Source of the DNA: Pseudomonadota bacterium | Lineage (GTDB): Bacteria; Pseudomonadota; Alphaproteobacteria; Azospirillales; Azospirillaceae | Assembly (NCBI GenBank): GCA_023411035.1 | Contig: JAEYPE010000242.1 | Coordinates: 1 to 26,525, forward strand | Reading direction: 5' to 3' | Length of the DNA stretch: 26,525 bases | Shown here: one piece after another, positions 1 through 7,823 of the stretch | Position numbering within the stretch: position 1 is the first letter of the stretch | Layout of the letters: the number at the start of each line of letters is the position of its first letter | The notes under the pieces: model-generated | What the model saw: the letters and a program-made list of their open reading frames with translations, nothing else | Database searches by the model: none | What the model was told of the DNA's origin: nothing | Translations under genes and position numbers: made by a program

Positions 1-1
1 C

Positions 2-103
2 GTTGATCCGCAGGCGTGGCTTGCCGATGGGCTGGCCCGCATCGCCGACCTGCCGCAGAACCGCCTGCACGAACTGCTGCCCTGGAACTGGAAGGCAGCC
101 TGA
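2..103 (+). CDS. IS66-family transposase (TnpC), C-terminal end only
   Basis: This is the last 33 codons of a transposase whose body lies left of the window. The reading frame ends in RIADLPQNRLHELLPWNW plus a few residues and a TGA. That tail (RIADxPxNRLxELLPWNW) is the typical C-terminus of IS66-family DDE transposases, which move the element by cut-and-paste chemistry. The upstream part cannot be judged, so it is unknown whether the element is intact. The call rests on motif memory of the family tail and on the correct position of the stop codon. Confidence 0.8.
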   Translation, partial: VDPQAWLADGLARIADLPQNRLHELLPWNWKAA

Positions 104-127
104 CCGCGGCACTCACCGGATGCGTAC
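104..127 (+). mobile_element. Probable right end of the IS66 element
   Basis: The transposase stop is followed by a short non-coding tail ending near ggatgcgtac at about 118-127. IS66 elements usually end a few tens of bases after tnpC with a terminal repeat resembling ggatgc-ttac. Coding similarity to IstB begins immediately after this point, so the IS66 copy appears to be inserted in or against an IS21-type remnant. The exact border and any target duplication cannot be fixed without the left end. Confidence 0.35.
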
Positions 128-131
128 TACC

Positions 132-262
132 CCGCGCGGGCTCGACCGGGAGCTGATGGCACGGCTGGTCGGCGGGCAGTGGGTGCGCGATGGGCTGAAC
201 TTGCTGATCACGGGGCCGACCGGGTGGGCGAGACTTGGTTGGCTTGTGCCTTCGGGCCCTGG
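132..262 (+). pseudogene. IstB-like (IS21 family helper ATPase) fragment, frameshifted
   Basis: Two overlapping frames together read LDRELMARLVGGQWVRDG, then LNLLITGPTG, then (after a lost base in the G run at 222-224) VGETWLACAFG. This is the N-terminal/Walker A region of IstB, the AAA+ helper ATPase of IS21-type transposition (family form: LLITGPTGVGKTWLACAL). In this copy the Walker A lysine is replaced by glutamate and one G is missing, so it cannot be functional. Similarity stops near 262. The fragment is a relic, probably cut by the IS66 insertion on its left side. Confidence 0.7.
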
Positions 263-469
263 CCCTGGAAATCGACTACCTGCTGGACATCGCATTCGCC
301 GCAATCAGCCCTGACGCCGACCAGCCAGATCGGCCGCCCCAGCCCGACCACGTCTTTTCCGCGCATCCCGGCGTCCGGCCACATCGCCAGCCCCGCTCCG
401 GTCCGCATTGTTCCCTCCCAACGACGCCGAGAGCGGGCGGTCCGCGGCCAATGGCAAGGAGGAGGACGG
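263..469. other. Stretch without recognisable gene
   Basis: Several overlapping open frames exist on both strands, but none gives a recognisable protein, and their low-complexity arginine/proline-rich translations are typical of GC-rich non-coding frames. The position between two transposase remnants suggests further degraded insertion-sequence DNA. Confidence 0.5.
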
Positions 470-625
470 CTATGCGAAGACCGCCGCCGCCGCCGAAAAC
501 AGCGGGGTGCGGCCTTCCCCGAAGCGCAACAGTTCACCCTCCTGCTTCATCGCCTTGTGAACGAAGCGCCGGTCGGCGGCATCGCGCGTGGCACTGAGCA
601 GGAAGTCAATGGTCTGTCCGGACTG
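470..625 (-). pseudogene. IS6-like transposase remnant
   Basis: On the minus strand, a 51-codon open stretch begins QSGQTIDFLLSATRDAADRR and ends at a TAG (470-472). The segment GQTIDFLLSATRDAA resembles the beta-strand core of IS6/IS240-family DDE transposases (family form: G-xT-(I/L)DFLL-(S/T)A-(K/R)RDAAAA). No start codon or catalytic residues are visible, and the fragment begins only 2 bp after the porin stop. It is a relic. The family assignment rests on one short motif, so it is moderate. Confidence 0.5.
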
Positions 626-627
626 CG

Positions 628-1812
628 TCAGAAGGCCAGCCGGGTGTCGACCATCAGGATGTGTGCGCGGTTGTTCAGGTCGCCTCCGCCGGGGCCGCTG
701 GCGGACAGGGTGGAGCGCACGTAATCATATTCCAGCCCGGTGGTGAAGCCGGGGGCGACGGTCCAGGTGACGCCGCCCTGCCAGATGTCCGCCTTGCTCG
801 GGGTGGTCATGGTCGCGCTGTCGTTGCCGAGCGCCCGCAGATAGTTGGCGGCGAACAGCAGCGGCCCGGCGGTGTACTGCGCGCTGAACATCCAGTTCTG
901 CTGAGCCCGCGTCTGGGCGAGTCCTTCGGCATAGCCGCTGTCACCACTGTAGGCATAGCTGGCGCCAACCTTTACCGGGCCGTAGCCGACGTTGGCTCCG
1001 ACATGGACGGAGTTCAGATCCTCGAAGGACTGGCTGGCGATCCCGTTGCTCTGCCGAACCGCCTTGCCGGTCTGGTAGAAGGCGCTCGCCTCGATGGTGG
1101 CCTCGCCGATCTCCGTCTGGAGCGCGGCGCCGGCCTCGACCACGTCGCGGAAGGACAGTGTGTCGCCAAGCGCATCGACCTTTCGGCGGTTGATCGAGGT
1201 GTTCGAGTCCCCGGTGCGCGGCATGTAGGACACCGCCGCCGACAGGCCGCCGATGTTCGGGGTGATGTAGATGAGCTTGGTCCCGGCGTCGTAGGCCACC
1301 AGAGTGCGCAGGCTGGTCGCCGCCAGCGGCAGGGCCGCGAAAGTGGTCGAGCCGCTCAGGAACAGGATGCCGTTGCTGTCCGGGCTGCCGGCTACACCCT
1401 CGACGTTCGGACCGATGATCCCGTATTCGTCCGACAGGCCGTTGATGAAGCCCGCCTGCACGGTGCCGAAGGCACCGTTGGCGAACAGGAAGGCCCGGTC
1501 GTTCTCGATGTTCCGGGTCGACACCGTCGGATCGCCGTTCCCCGCCACGATGCGCAGCCGGGCGCCGTAGGTAAGGCCGTTGTCGGCGGTGGCCGAAGGG
1601 GTCACGACAAGGCGGTAGCGGTTGGCGAACTCACGCGAGCGGAAGCCGTCGTCCTGCCGCTGGCGGATGTAGGCGCCCTGGAAATAGGCGTCGCCGCCGA
1701 TGGTCAGCTCGAAGCCGGGCTCGGCCAGGGCCGGGGCGGAGTAGAGTGCGGCAGCGGCGGTGCCGGCGAGGACGGCGGTGCGAAGGGACGAGATGCTCAT
1801 GGGCGTGGTCAT
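628..1812 (-). CDS. Outer-membrane porin (Gram-negative porin superfamily)
   Basis: A 394-residue protein with a signal peptide (basic start, Ala/Leu-rich core, AxA-type cleavage after about Ala30: APALA-EPGF). The mature part alternates polar and hydrophobic residues as in a 16-stranded beta-barrel. Recognisable strands include the N-terminal FELTIGGDAYFQGAY and a C-terminus ending in ILMVDTRLAF, with the terminal Phe needed for barrel assembly. It probably forms a trimeric diffusion channel for small solutes; substrate preference cannot be read from sequence. Met5 is an equally possible start, and no strong ribosome-binding site precedes either. Transposase debris begins immediately after the stop, but the gene looks complete. 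It is co-oriented with the decayed exporter locus 48 bp upstream, but appears intact. Confidence 0.88.
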   Translation of the reverse strand: MTTPMSISSLRTAVLAGTAAAALYSAPALAEPGFELTIGGDAYFQGAYIRQRQDDGFRSREFANRYRLVVTPSATADNGLTYGARLRIVAGNGDPTVSTRNIENDRAFLFANGAFGTVQAGFINGLSDEYGIIGPNVEGVAGSPDSNGILFLSGSTTFAALPLAATSLRTLVAYDAGTKLIYITPNIGGLSAAVSYMPRTGDSNTSINRRKVDALGDTLSFRDVVEAGAALQTEIGEATIEASAFYQTGKAVRQSNGIASQSFEDLNSVHVGANVGYGPVKVGASYAYSGDSGYAEGLAQTRAQQNWMFSAQYTAGPLLFAANYLRALGNDSATMTTPSKADIWQGGVTWTVAPGFTTGLEYDYVRSTLSASGPGGGDLNNRAHILMVDTRLAF

Positions 1813-1853
1813 TCCGGAGTGGGGGCTTGCGGGAACGGTGTCGTGACATCCCG

Positions 1854-1870
1854 TCTCCCCTCAGGGGAGA
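1854..1870 (-). terminator. Stem-loop spanning the stop codon of the GNAT-like gene
   Basis: tctcccc (1854-1860), loop tca (1861-1863), ggggaga (1864-1870) form a perfect 7-bp stem, extendable by three more pairs across one bulged base. The loop is exactly the TGA stop of the upstream gene read on the minus strand. No U-tract follows, so it may be an attenuating or RNA-stabilising hairpin rather than a full intrinsic terminator. Confidence 0.45.
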
Positions 1871-2601
1871 GGGTTGGTGGGAAACCAGCGGTGGCCGAAG
1901 GAGGTGAGGTTGTCGTCCTCCAGCCGGGCGAGGCAGAGGATTTCCACGCTGTCGGTCCAGCGCGGGTTGATGCGGCGGAACTGGGCGACCGCCGGGCTGT
2001 CCAGCTTGGCCTCGCTGATGGCGCGGGCCTCCTCGGTCAGGCCGTAGCCCTGCCATTGCCAGTCCACGGTGCCGGCGTCGTAATACTGGGCGAAGCACGC
2101 GCGGCCGATGTGGTCGCGCACCGCCCGGTCCAGGGCATCGGGGGCCTGCTCCGGATGCGGCGCGTGGCGGACGAACAGCATCGGCATGTAGCGGTAGGAG
2201 CGGTAACCGACGGCGCTGTAGCTCCAGTACCACAGGCGTCCCGACCGGTCGGCACGGGCGCAGGAGACCATCTCGGCGACCATCGCGCGCACCAGCCCGT
2301 TCGATCCCCAGAAGCGGCGCTCCAGGATGCAATGGGCGGTGTGGAAGGCGCCCACCGCGGTGCCGTCGATCTCCATCACCTGCCGATAGACGGTGGCGAA
2401 GCCGACGAGTTCTCCGGTTTCGGCGTCCTCCTGCACCACGCAGTGGTCGAGGTCCTCCAACTCTTCGTTGAAGTACGTCTCGCCGTACCCCTCGAATCAG
2501 ACGCTGAGCAGAGCGAACATCACCGCGCGCCGCTCGGGCGTCAGGGCCGCCGGTTCGACGAAACTGGTCCGCAGGGGCGGGCGGGACGGGAGCGCGGTCA
2601 T
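1861..2601 (-). pseudogene. GNAT-like acyltransferase family protein, interrupted by in-frame TGA
   Basis: Read from the ATG at 2601, the gene gives 34 codons (MTALPSRPPLRTSF...), a TGA at 2497-2499, then continues in the same frame for 211 more codons. The start overlaps the stop of the upstream gene as ATGA, which supports 2601 as the original start. The body has a GNAT-like pattern: a beta strand ending in VGFATVY, then a long helix after HCILERRFWGSNG, where an acyl-CoA-binding loop would lie. The C-terminal half (FRRINP... ILCLARL) resembles a poorly characterised GNAT-like family. The catalytic role and substrate are unknown. A shorter protein could start after the stop (Met at 2460), but it would lack the first strand. 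A single C-to-T (CGA) or G-to-A (TGG) change explains the TGA. Confidence 0.6.
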
Positions 2602-3401
2602 CCGGCGGTTCCAGTCGGGCTTCCGGTCAGGTAGAGCGCCGCCCCCGCCTCGCGCACGTCGGCGCAGATGTCCTCGTAGTTGCAGGTGATCTCTTCCCCG
2701 GCGGCGATGTCGCGGCGGGCGATGAAGCGCCGCCAGTCGCCGGGATCGCTCCGCCCGATGGACGGGCCATCCGCATGGTTCAGGAATCGGGCGTCGTCTC
2801 CCGGCAGAAGGACGCCGACCCTGTGGTCCGACCGTTGGGTCAGGGCGCCTTCAGCCTCGTGGATCGCTTCCGACAGCCGCTCCAGACGGAGGACGGAACG
2901 CCCGACCAGGATGCCGCCGACCGTCAGGAAGCCCAGCACGATCAGCACCACGGCGTTCGACAGGGTGGCGAGGTAGAGCAGGCACAGCAGGATGGCCGAA
3001 ACCGACTGAAAACTGATGACCAGAGTCGGCACCGCCTGGGCCAGAAGCTGAAGCTCCGGCCCCGCGACCTGGGCGAGACGGGTGGAGCCGACCGCCATGA
3101 CGTCCGGCAGGTCGGCGGCGACGGCCCGGCGCAGCAGATCGACGCGCAGGACCGCCAGCGCCGCCTGCATCCGCTTGGACGCCGCGCTCATCATCCAGCC
3201 CTGCGCGAACCGCCAGGAGAAGGCGGACAGCAGGAAGATGAACAGAAGACGCTGCAACCCCTCCGGATCGTCCATGATGACCAGCGCGCTGTTCAGCGAG
3301 GTCAGCAGGGCGAGGTTGAGGGCCGCCGCCAGCACCGCCAGCAGCATCAGCGGCTGCATGTTGCGCAGGGCGTCGCGTCTCAGGATGCGCCAGAGATCCA
3401 T
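2598..3401 (-). CDS. Chimeric ORF: ABC-exporter transmembrane domain fused to C-terminal half of a SET domain
   Basis: Residues 1 to about 188 match the first part of a type-I ABC exporter membrane domain of the SyrD/PvdE-like kind. There are hydrophobic helices near 18-45, 50-68, 124-146 and 148-168, and the coupling-helix style segment LRVDLLRRAVAADLPDV. At about 2840 the sequence jumps to a SET-domain C-terminal half: GDDARFLNHADGPS (family RFxNHSxxPN motif, cofactor binding) and ARRDIAAGEEITCNYED (AxRDIxxGEEITxxY). The second membrane half, the whole nucleotide-binding domain and the N-terminal SET half are missing. An internal deletion that joined two adjacent genes in frame is the simplest explanation. 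Neither activity is expected to survive. It starts 7 bp after the SPFH gene and its stop overlaps the next start. Confidence 0.75.
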   Translation of the reverse strand: MDLWRILRRDALRNMQPLMLLAVLAAALNLALLTSLNSALVIMDDPEGLQRLLFIFLLSAFSWRFAQGWMMSAASKRMQAALAVLRVDLLRRAVAADLPDVMAVGSTRLAQVAGPELQLLAQAVPTLVISFQSVSAILLCLLYLATLSNAVVLIVLGFLTVGGILVGRSVLRLERLSEAIHEAEGALTQRSDHRVGVLLPGDDARFLNHADGPSIGRSDPGDWRRFIARRDIAAGEEITCNYEDICADVREAGAALYLTGSPTGTAG

Positions 3402-3408
3402 CGCCGTC

Positions 3409-4777
3409 TCACTTGGACTGGATGAAGTCGATCAGGCGGGACGGCGACATCTTCGACAGGATGGGCGCGGAGGCGGCCTTCGCCGCGTCCTTGGCGGTTC
3501 CTGGGGCGGTTCCTGGGGCGGTTCCTGGGGCGGTCCCAGGGGCGGTTCCTGGGGCGGCACCCGCCGGATCGGGCTTGATGCCGGGCACCGGCACGGCGGT
3601 CGCCGCCGCGGCGCCGGAGGCCGGAGCGGGATCGGCGCCGGCGGTGTTCAGGCTGGGCATCTGGGCCACCGGCACCTGTCCGGGCGTGCCGTCCCCGCTC
3701 AGCGATGGAAGCTGCGAGGCGGGGGGCACCGGAAAACCGCTCGGCGGCATGGGCGCCGCGGCATGCGGCGCGCCGGGGGGCGGTGCCCGTCATCGGAACG
3801 GTGGCGCCTTGGCCCGTCGCCGCGTCGAGAATCAGCGGAAGCCCGCCGCTGGTGGCGTTGCCGATGACGACGATCTTGGCGTTGGGCGAATGGGCCAGTT
3901 CCAGCGTCGCCTCGATGCAGCGCCAGCGCAGATAGTTCTCGGTCAGGTTGGCCTGAACGGTTTCCTGGAAGGCGCGGATGCCCTGGCCTTCGAGCTGCTT
4001 GCGCTGGCTCTCGAACAGCTCGCGCTGGAGGCGGAACTGGTATTCCTGGGCGGCCTGGTCCTGCTGGATCTTGCGCTCGATGGACACCATGATCGCTTCG
4101 GGCAGGGAGACGTTGCGGATCAGGATGTCCTGGATCAGCAGATAGCCGGTCTTGGTCCGCCCGTCCGGCTTCGGCGTGTCCTCCGCCCCGATGATCTGGG
4201 CGTACATCACGCGGTCGGCGACCTGCTCGTAGGCTTCGGTCTGCACGCGCAGACGGCGATGGGCGTAGAGTTCGTCGGCCTTGAAGCGCGACACGATCTC
4301 GCGCGAGACCGATCCGACCTCCGGCACCAGCAGCACTTCCAGGTAGTTCGGGCCGACGTTCTTGTGCAGGGCGGCCAGCATCTCCGCATAGGGGCGGTAG
4401 CGCACCGTGATCTCGATGCTGACGTTCAGGCCGTCGTTGGCGATGGCGGAATAGGAGCGGGTGTCCTCCTGAAGCCGCAGGTCGTAGATCGCGATCTTGT
4501 CCCAGGGGAAGATGACGTGCACGCCTTCGGCCAGGGCCGGACCCATCTGGGTGCCCTGGTGGAAGCGCTTCCACAGCACGCCGCCATGGCCGGCGGGGAT
4601 GAATACGACGATGGACGGGGCGAAGTAGAGGAAGACCAGCATCCCGACCAGCAGCGTGCACAGCAGCGACCGGCGGTGCTCCTCGTACCAACGGCCCAGC
4701 AGCGCGCGCAGGCGCGACTTCGGCTGCGGCGTCGCATCGGCGTCAGCGTCGTCGTAGGTGAAGGCCTGGTCAGCCAT
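3409..4777 (-). pseudogene. SPFH/prohibitin-like (band 7) membrane protein, frameshifted near C-terminus
   Basis: The protein has a cytoplasmic N-terminus, one membrane helix at about residues 38-58 (LLCTLLVGMLVFLYFAPSIV), then an SPFH domain: VVFIPAGHGGVLWKRF, the GVHVIFPWDKIAIYDLR strand pair, SIEITVRYRP, and a long charged coiled-coil helix around 235-275. Such proteins form large ring or cage assemblies that organise membrane microdomains or shield partner proteins. At a run of six G (3775-3780 on the plus strand) one extra base shifts the frame. The original frame continues as a Pro/Ala-rich tail with PGTA repeats and ends LIDFIQSK at 3409. Without correction the tail is Arg-rich and runs to 3380, into the next gene. 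The start lies 1 bp after the exporter's stop, with aggag about 12 bp upstream, so translation was coupled. Its place between two ABC genes suggests a role in the same export process. Confidence 0.75.
3493..3552 (-). repeat. 12-bp tandem repeat encoding PGTA units
   Basis: Five adjacent copies of ggcggttcctgg (plus-strand sense). Four are identical, and the fourth in order (3529-3540) differs (ggcggtcccagg). A sixth partial copy follows. On the minus strand in the correct SPFH frame they encode repeated Pro-Gly-Thr-Ala. Copy number in such arrays can change by slippage without breaking the frame. Confidence 0.9.
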
Positions 4778-4778
4778 G

Positions 4779-7742
4779 TCACGCGGTCTCCTGCAGGCAA
4801 GCCGTGGCGGTAGGGGGCGCGTCCTTTTCGATCGGCGCGTCCATTCGTCCGTCGCAGACCGACGGCGCGTTGCCGTCGTGCGACACGAAGATCACGGTGC
4901 GGCCCAGCGACCGCAGCTTGCCGATGATCTCGTTGGTGAAGCGGGTGCGGAACTCGGCGTCCTGGTCGGACGTCCATTCGTCGAGGATGATGATGGGCCG
5001 CCCCTCCGCGACCGCGACGGCCAGGGCGACGCGGCGGCGCTGGCCCTTGGACAGGTCGCGGTTCAGCAGGCCGTCGCCGGTTTCCGGAACCAGCTGGTCG
5101 ATCTTCAGATAGGCCAGCATCTCACGGAACAGCTCCGCGTCGAAGGTCGGCCCCCGCGGCAGGCGGGTGAACAGGTGGTGATCCTGGAACACGGCGCAGA
5201 ACAGGTCGCGGTAGGCTTCCAGCCGGTCGCTTTCCACCGCCTGCCCGTCGAGCAGCACCTGCCCTTCGTCCGGGCGGAACAGCAGCGGGATGACGCGCAG
5301 CAGGGTGGACTTGCCCGACCCGTTGGCGCCGACGATGCCGACGACGCTGCCCGCCGGGATGGTCATGTCGATGGGGCCGATGACGAAGGGCTCGGGCCGC
5401 ATTCCGGCGCGGTAGGCGAAGCGGACGCCGCGCAGTTCGATGCTGGCGAAGCGGCGCGGTGCGCGGGCCAGTTTCGACGGCTGGTACTCCGCCGCGGGCA
5501 TGGTGGCGAGAAGGGCGGTGAGCTGCGCCGCGGCATCCTCCGCCGCGATGTAGTCGGGCACGGCGTTGAGGAACTTCGACAGGGGCCGGGCGAGGAACAG
5601 GATGACCGAGGTCACCAGCGGAAGTTCCGCCACCGATATCGCGCCCATGCGCGGGAAGATGAAGACGAAGACCGCGGAGAAGCCGATGACGATGGTGGCG
5701 ATCCAGGAAACCAGTTCGCCCAGATTGCGCCCGTGGCGCCGCTTCAGATCCTCCCAGCGGGCGACGTCGGCCTCCACCGCCTGGGCCAGTTCATCGCGCC
5801 GGGCCTTGCCCAGCTTGATCTCGGCGTTGCCGTCGACCAGCTCGGAAAAAACCCCGCAGCATCCGGACCTCGGACTCCTTGGCTTCCCCCAGCAGGGCGC
5901 GGGTCCGCTGCGCCTCGCGCACGTACCAGACGCCGACCATAACCGCCACCAGGATGATGTTGGAGGCGATGGACAGGTTGGGCAGCAGCGCCGCGATGCG
6001 CTCCAGTTGATGATTGCCCAGGTCGAAGGCGCGCTGCGCCTGCATGTCCAGGATGCCGGCGTGGTTGCCCAGCGCCACGGTCTGAAGGAAACGCCGCCGC
6101 ACGTCGGCCAGCGCGCTGAAGCCGGTGGTCAGCACCAGCCCGACGAAACGCTTGCTGAAGGCGAAGAAGACCAGCAGAGACAGGCAGAAGATCAGGAAGG
6201 GCGTGTCCAGGACTTCGCCGCGCATCCAGCCGCTCAGCTCCGTGCTGAGGCTCATCAGGCTGATGAGGTTGGCGGTCGCGGCGATGGAGCCGGTCACCAG
6301 CAGGTGGGTCAGGGTCGCGGGGTTGGCGAGATCGGCCAGGGACTTGTTCTCGGCGGAGACGGGAACTTCGCTGCCCTGGGCGTTTTGCTGCACCGTGTCT
6401 GCGGTCTGGCGGGCGGTGGCGAGCGCCTGTCCGGGGGCTCGCCCATCCGCCAGCGCCTGCCCCAGTGCGGCGTTGAAGGCGCCGCCGGACCCGCCCAGCG
6501 ACTGGACGGCCTGCTGCACGTTCTGCCCACTGGCGAGCGCGGCGATCAGCCCGTCGCTCTTCACGCCTTTCACCGTTTCCGCTGACAGCGCCATGGCTGT
6601 GGACACGGTCTGCTGGGCCGAGCCCAGGGCTCCGGACATGTCCTGACCGGTGGACAGAGCCCGCCCCAGAACCTCGCCAAACCCGCCGGACGCCACGCCG
6701 TCGAGGCCGGCGGCGGCGGCGAAGGTCTTGAGGGTGGCCGCCACATTCTGGCCGGACGCCAGCGACGCGGCCAGCGCATCCGCCGCCTTCGGCGGCACGG
6801 TGGCGGCGTCCTGCCGGGCCGCCATCTCCGTCTGCGCCTTGGCCGACGCGTCGAGCGCTGCATCCGGTTGCGTGCTCTGCGCCAGCGCGTCGTTCAGGAC
6901 GCTGGTGAAGGCGGGGTTGCCGGACAGGGCGCCGCCCGCCCCCTACGTCTTGCCGGAGGCGAGGGCGCCGAGCATCCGCGCGCCGTCGGTCTGCTTGACC
7001 ACGACGGATTTGGACTGGGTCTCGCTCGTTGCGCGCAGAGTTCGTGCCGCGGCGACGGCGCTGCCGGCGTCGGCGCCGCTGGACAGGGCCTGCTCCAGCG
7101 CTTTGGCGAATTGACCGTCCTGGTCGGGGGTGAGGGCCTCGACCGCATCCCGCACACCGACGCCTGAGGCGAGCGCCGCGGCAAATTTGTCGGACGGTGA
7201 AACGTGAACGGCTTCCGGCGCCGTCGAGACGGAAGGGGGGCGGTCAGGGCTTGCGACAAGGCGGCGATCGGGTCCACGGCACCCACCGGGCGGGCCAGCG
7301 GGTCCATCACCCCGCTGAACAGAGCCGCGGAAAGGTCGGAGGCCGCCTTGGGATCGTTCGAAGCGCCCGCCCCGATTCCCTGCCCCTGGGCCAGGGCGAC
7401 GGCCAAGCGCTGCTCCCCGGACAGAGCCGCTGTTTCCTGCGCCGCCTGGGCCATGCGCGCTGCCGCTCCGGCTGCAATCCGGTTCGCCTGTGCGATGGCG
7501 GCGTCGGGCGCGGCGTTGGCGCCGATCTCCGCTGCGAAATCGCGCATCCAGCCATCCGCCACCGTGCCTGCGGCGGTTCCGGACAGTCCTTGGCTGGTCA
7601 GTGCGGCCGCCAACTTCTCCTATGCGGCATTAAATTCGCCGGCATCACCACCCAAAAGAACATAGGAGGATTCTGGGGCCGCGTTACCGGGAATGGACAG
7701 AAGCGGAATGGTAGCGTCCAGGGTGTCCGGTATATTGGTCAT
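4779..7742 (-). pseudogene. SyrD/PvdE-like peptide-exporter ABC protein with N-terminal repeat array; multiply disrupted
   Basis: Reassembled over 988 codons from ATG at 7742. Codons 1-44 form a short leader. Codons about 45-465 carry degenerate Ala/Gly-rich repeats. Codons about 466-740 form a six-helix type-I exporter membrane domain. The rest is the ATPase domain, with Walker A GANGSGKST, signature LSKGQRRRVAL, Walker B IIILDEWTSDQD and switch VSHD. The LSKGQRRR and LDEWxxDQD forms are typical of the SyrD/PvdE cyclic-peptide exporter group. Lesions: TAG at 7620-7622, a lost base in the G run 7235-7240, TAG at 6943-6945, and a gained base in the A run 5846-5851. The two frameshifts cancel. 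Both TAGs could come from CAG by one C-to-T change. A shorter functional half starting inside the membrane domain is unlikely. It shares an operon with the SPFH gene 1 bp downstream. A substrate gene is not visible. Confidence 0.72.
6347..7610 (-). repeat. Degenerate protein repeats (about 65-75 residues) in the exporter's N-terminal region
   Basis: Four or five units follow one pattern: a core like xLxxALASGQNVxxAV, then about 10-15 residues, then GxFxxALGQALxxGxxxGxAL and a variable spacer. Clear cores are AAALASGVGVRDAVEAL, MLGALASGKT, AASLASGQNVAATLKTF and IAALASGQNVQQAVQSL. Second-half matches include QFAKALEQALSSGADAGSAV, FTSVLNDALAQSTQPDAAL, GFGEVLGRALSTGQDMSGAL and AFNAALGQALADGRAPGQAL. 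The units predict as paired short helices. I do not recognise this repeat family, nor a fusion of such repeats to an ABC exporter. Confidence 0.65.
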
Positions 7743-7823
7743 CTCACTATAACGGCGGTCTTTCTTCGAAAATACCAATAAAAAGTTTATTTACTAAAAA
7801 ATTTCTGAACGTTTCGGATGTTT

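Noticed and set aside
2497..2499. TGA read as selenocysteine, and the two TAGs (6943, 7620) as pyrrolysine or programmed readthrough
   Set aside because: No selenocysteine insertion hairpin is apparent after the TGA, and the neighbouring genes carry frameshifts and a deletion fusion, so general decay is simpler.
661..2634. 657-codon open frame on the plus strand opposite the porin and GNAT-like genes
   Set aside because: It is antisense to genes with clear protein signatures and gives a Gly/Arg/Val-rich translation without domains, the usual shadow in GC-rich DNA.
3380..3408. SPFH protein ending at 3380 as an intact 465-residue protein
   Set aside because: After 3775 this frame is Arg-rich and overruns the next gene's start, while the alternative frame gives a coherent Pro/Ala tail ending in LIDFIQSK 7 bp before that start.
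3493..3552. Short repeat array as CRISPR
   Set aside because: The units are 12 bp, directly adjacent without spacers, and encode PGTA inside a gene.
7743..7823. Promoter or intrinsic terminator in the AT-rich gap between cbbR and the exporter gene
   Set aside because: A TATAGT hexamer occurs only 5 bp before the ATG, too close for a -10 element, and the T runs are not preceded by a convincing stem.
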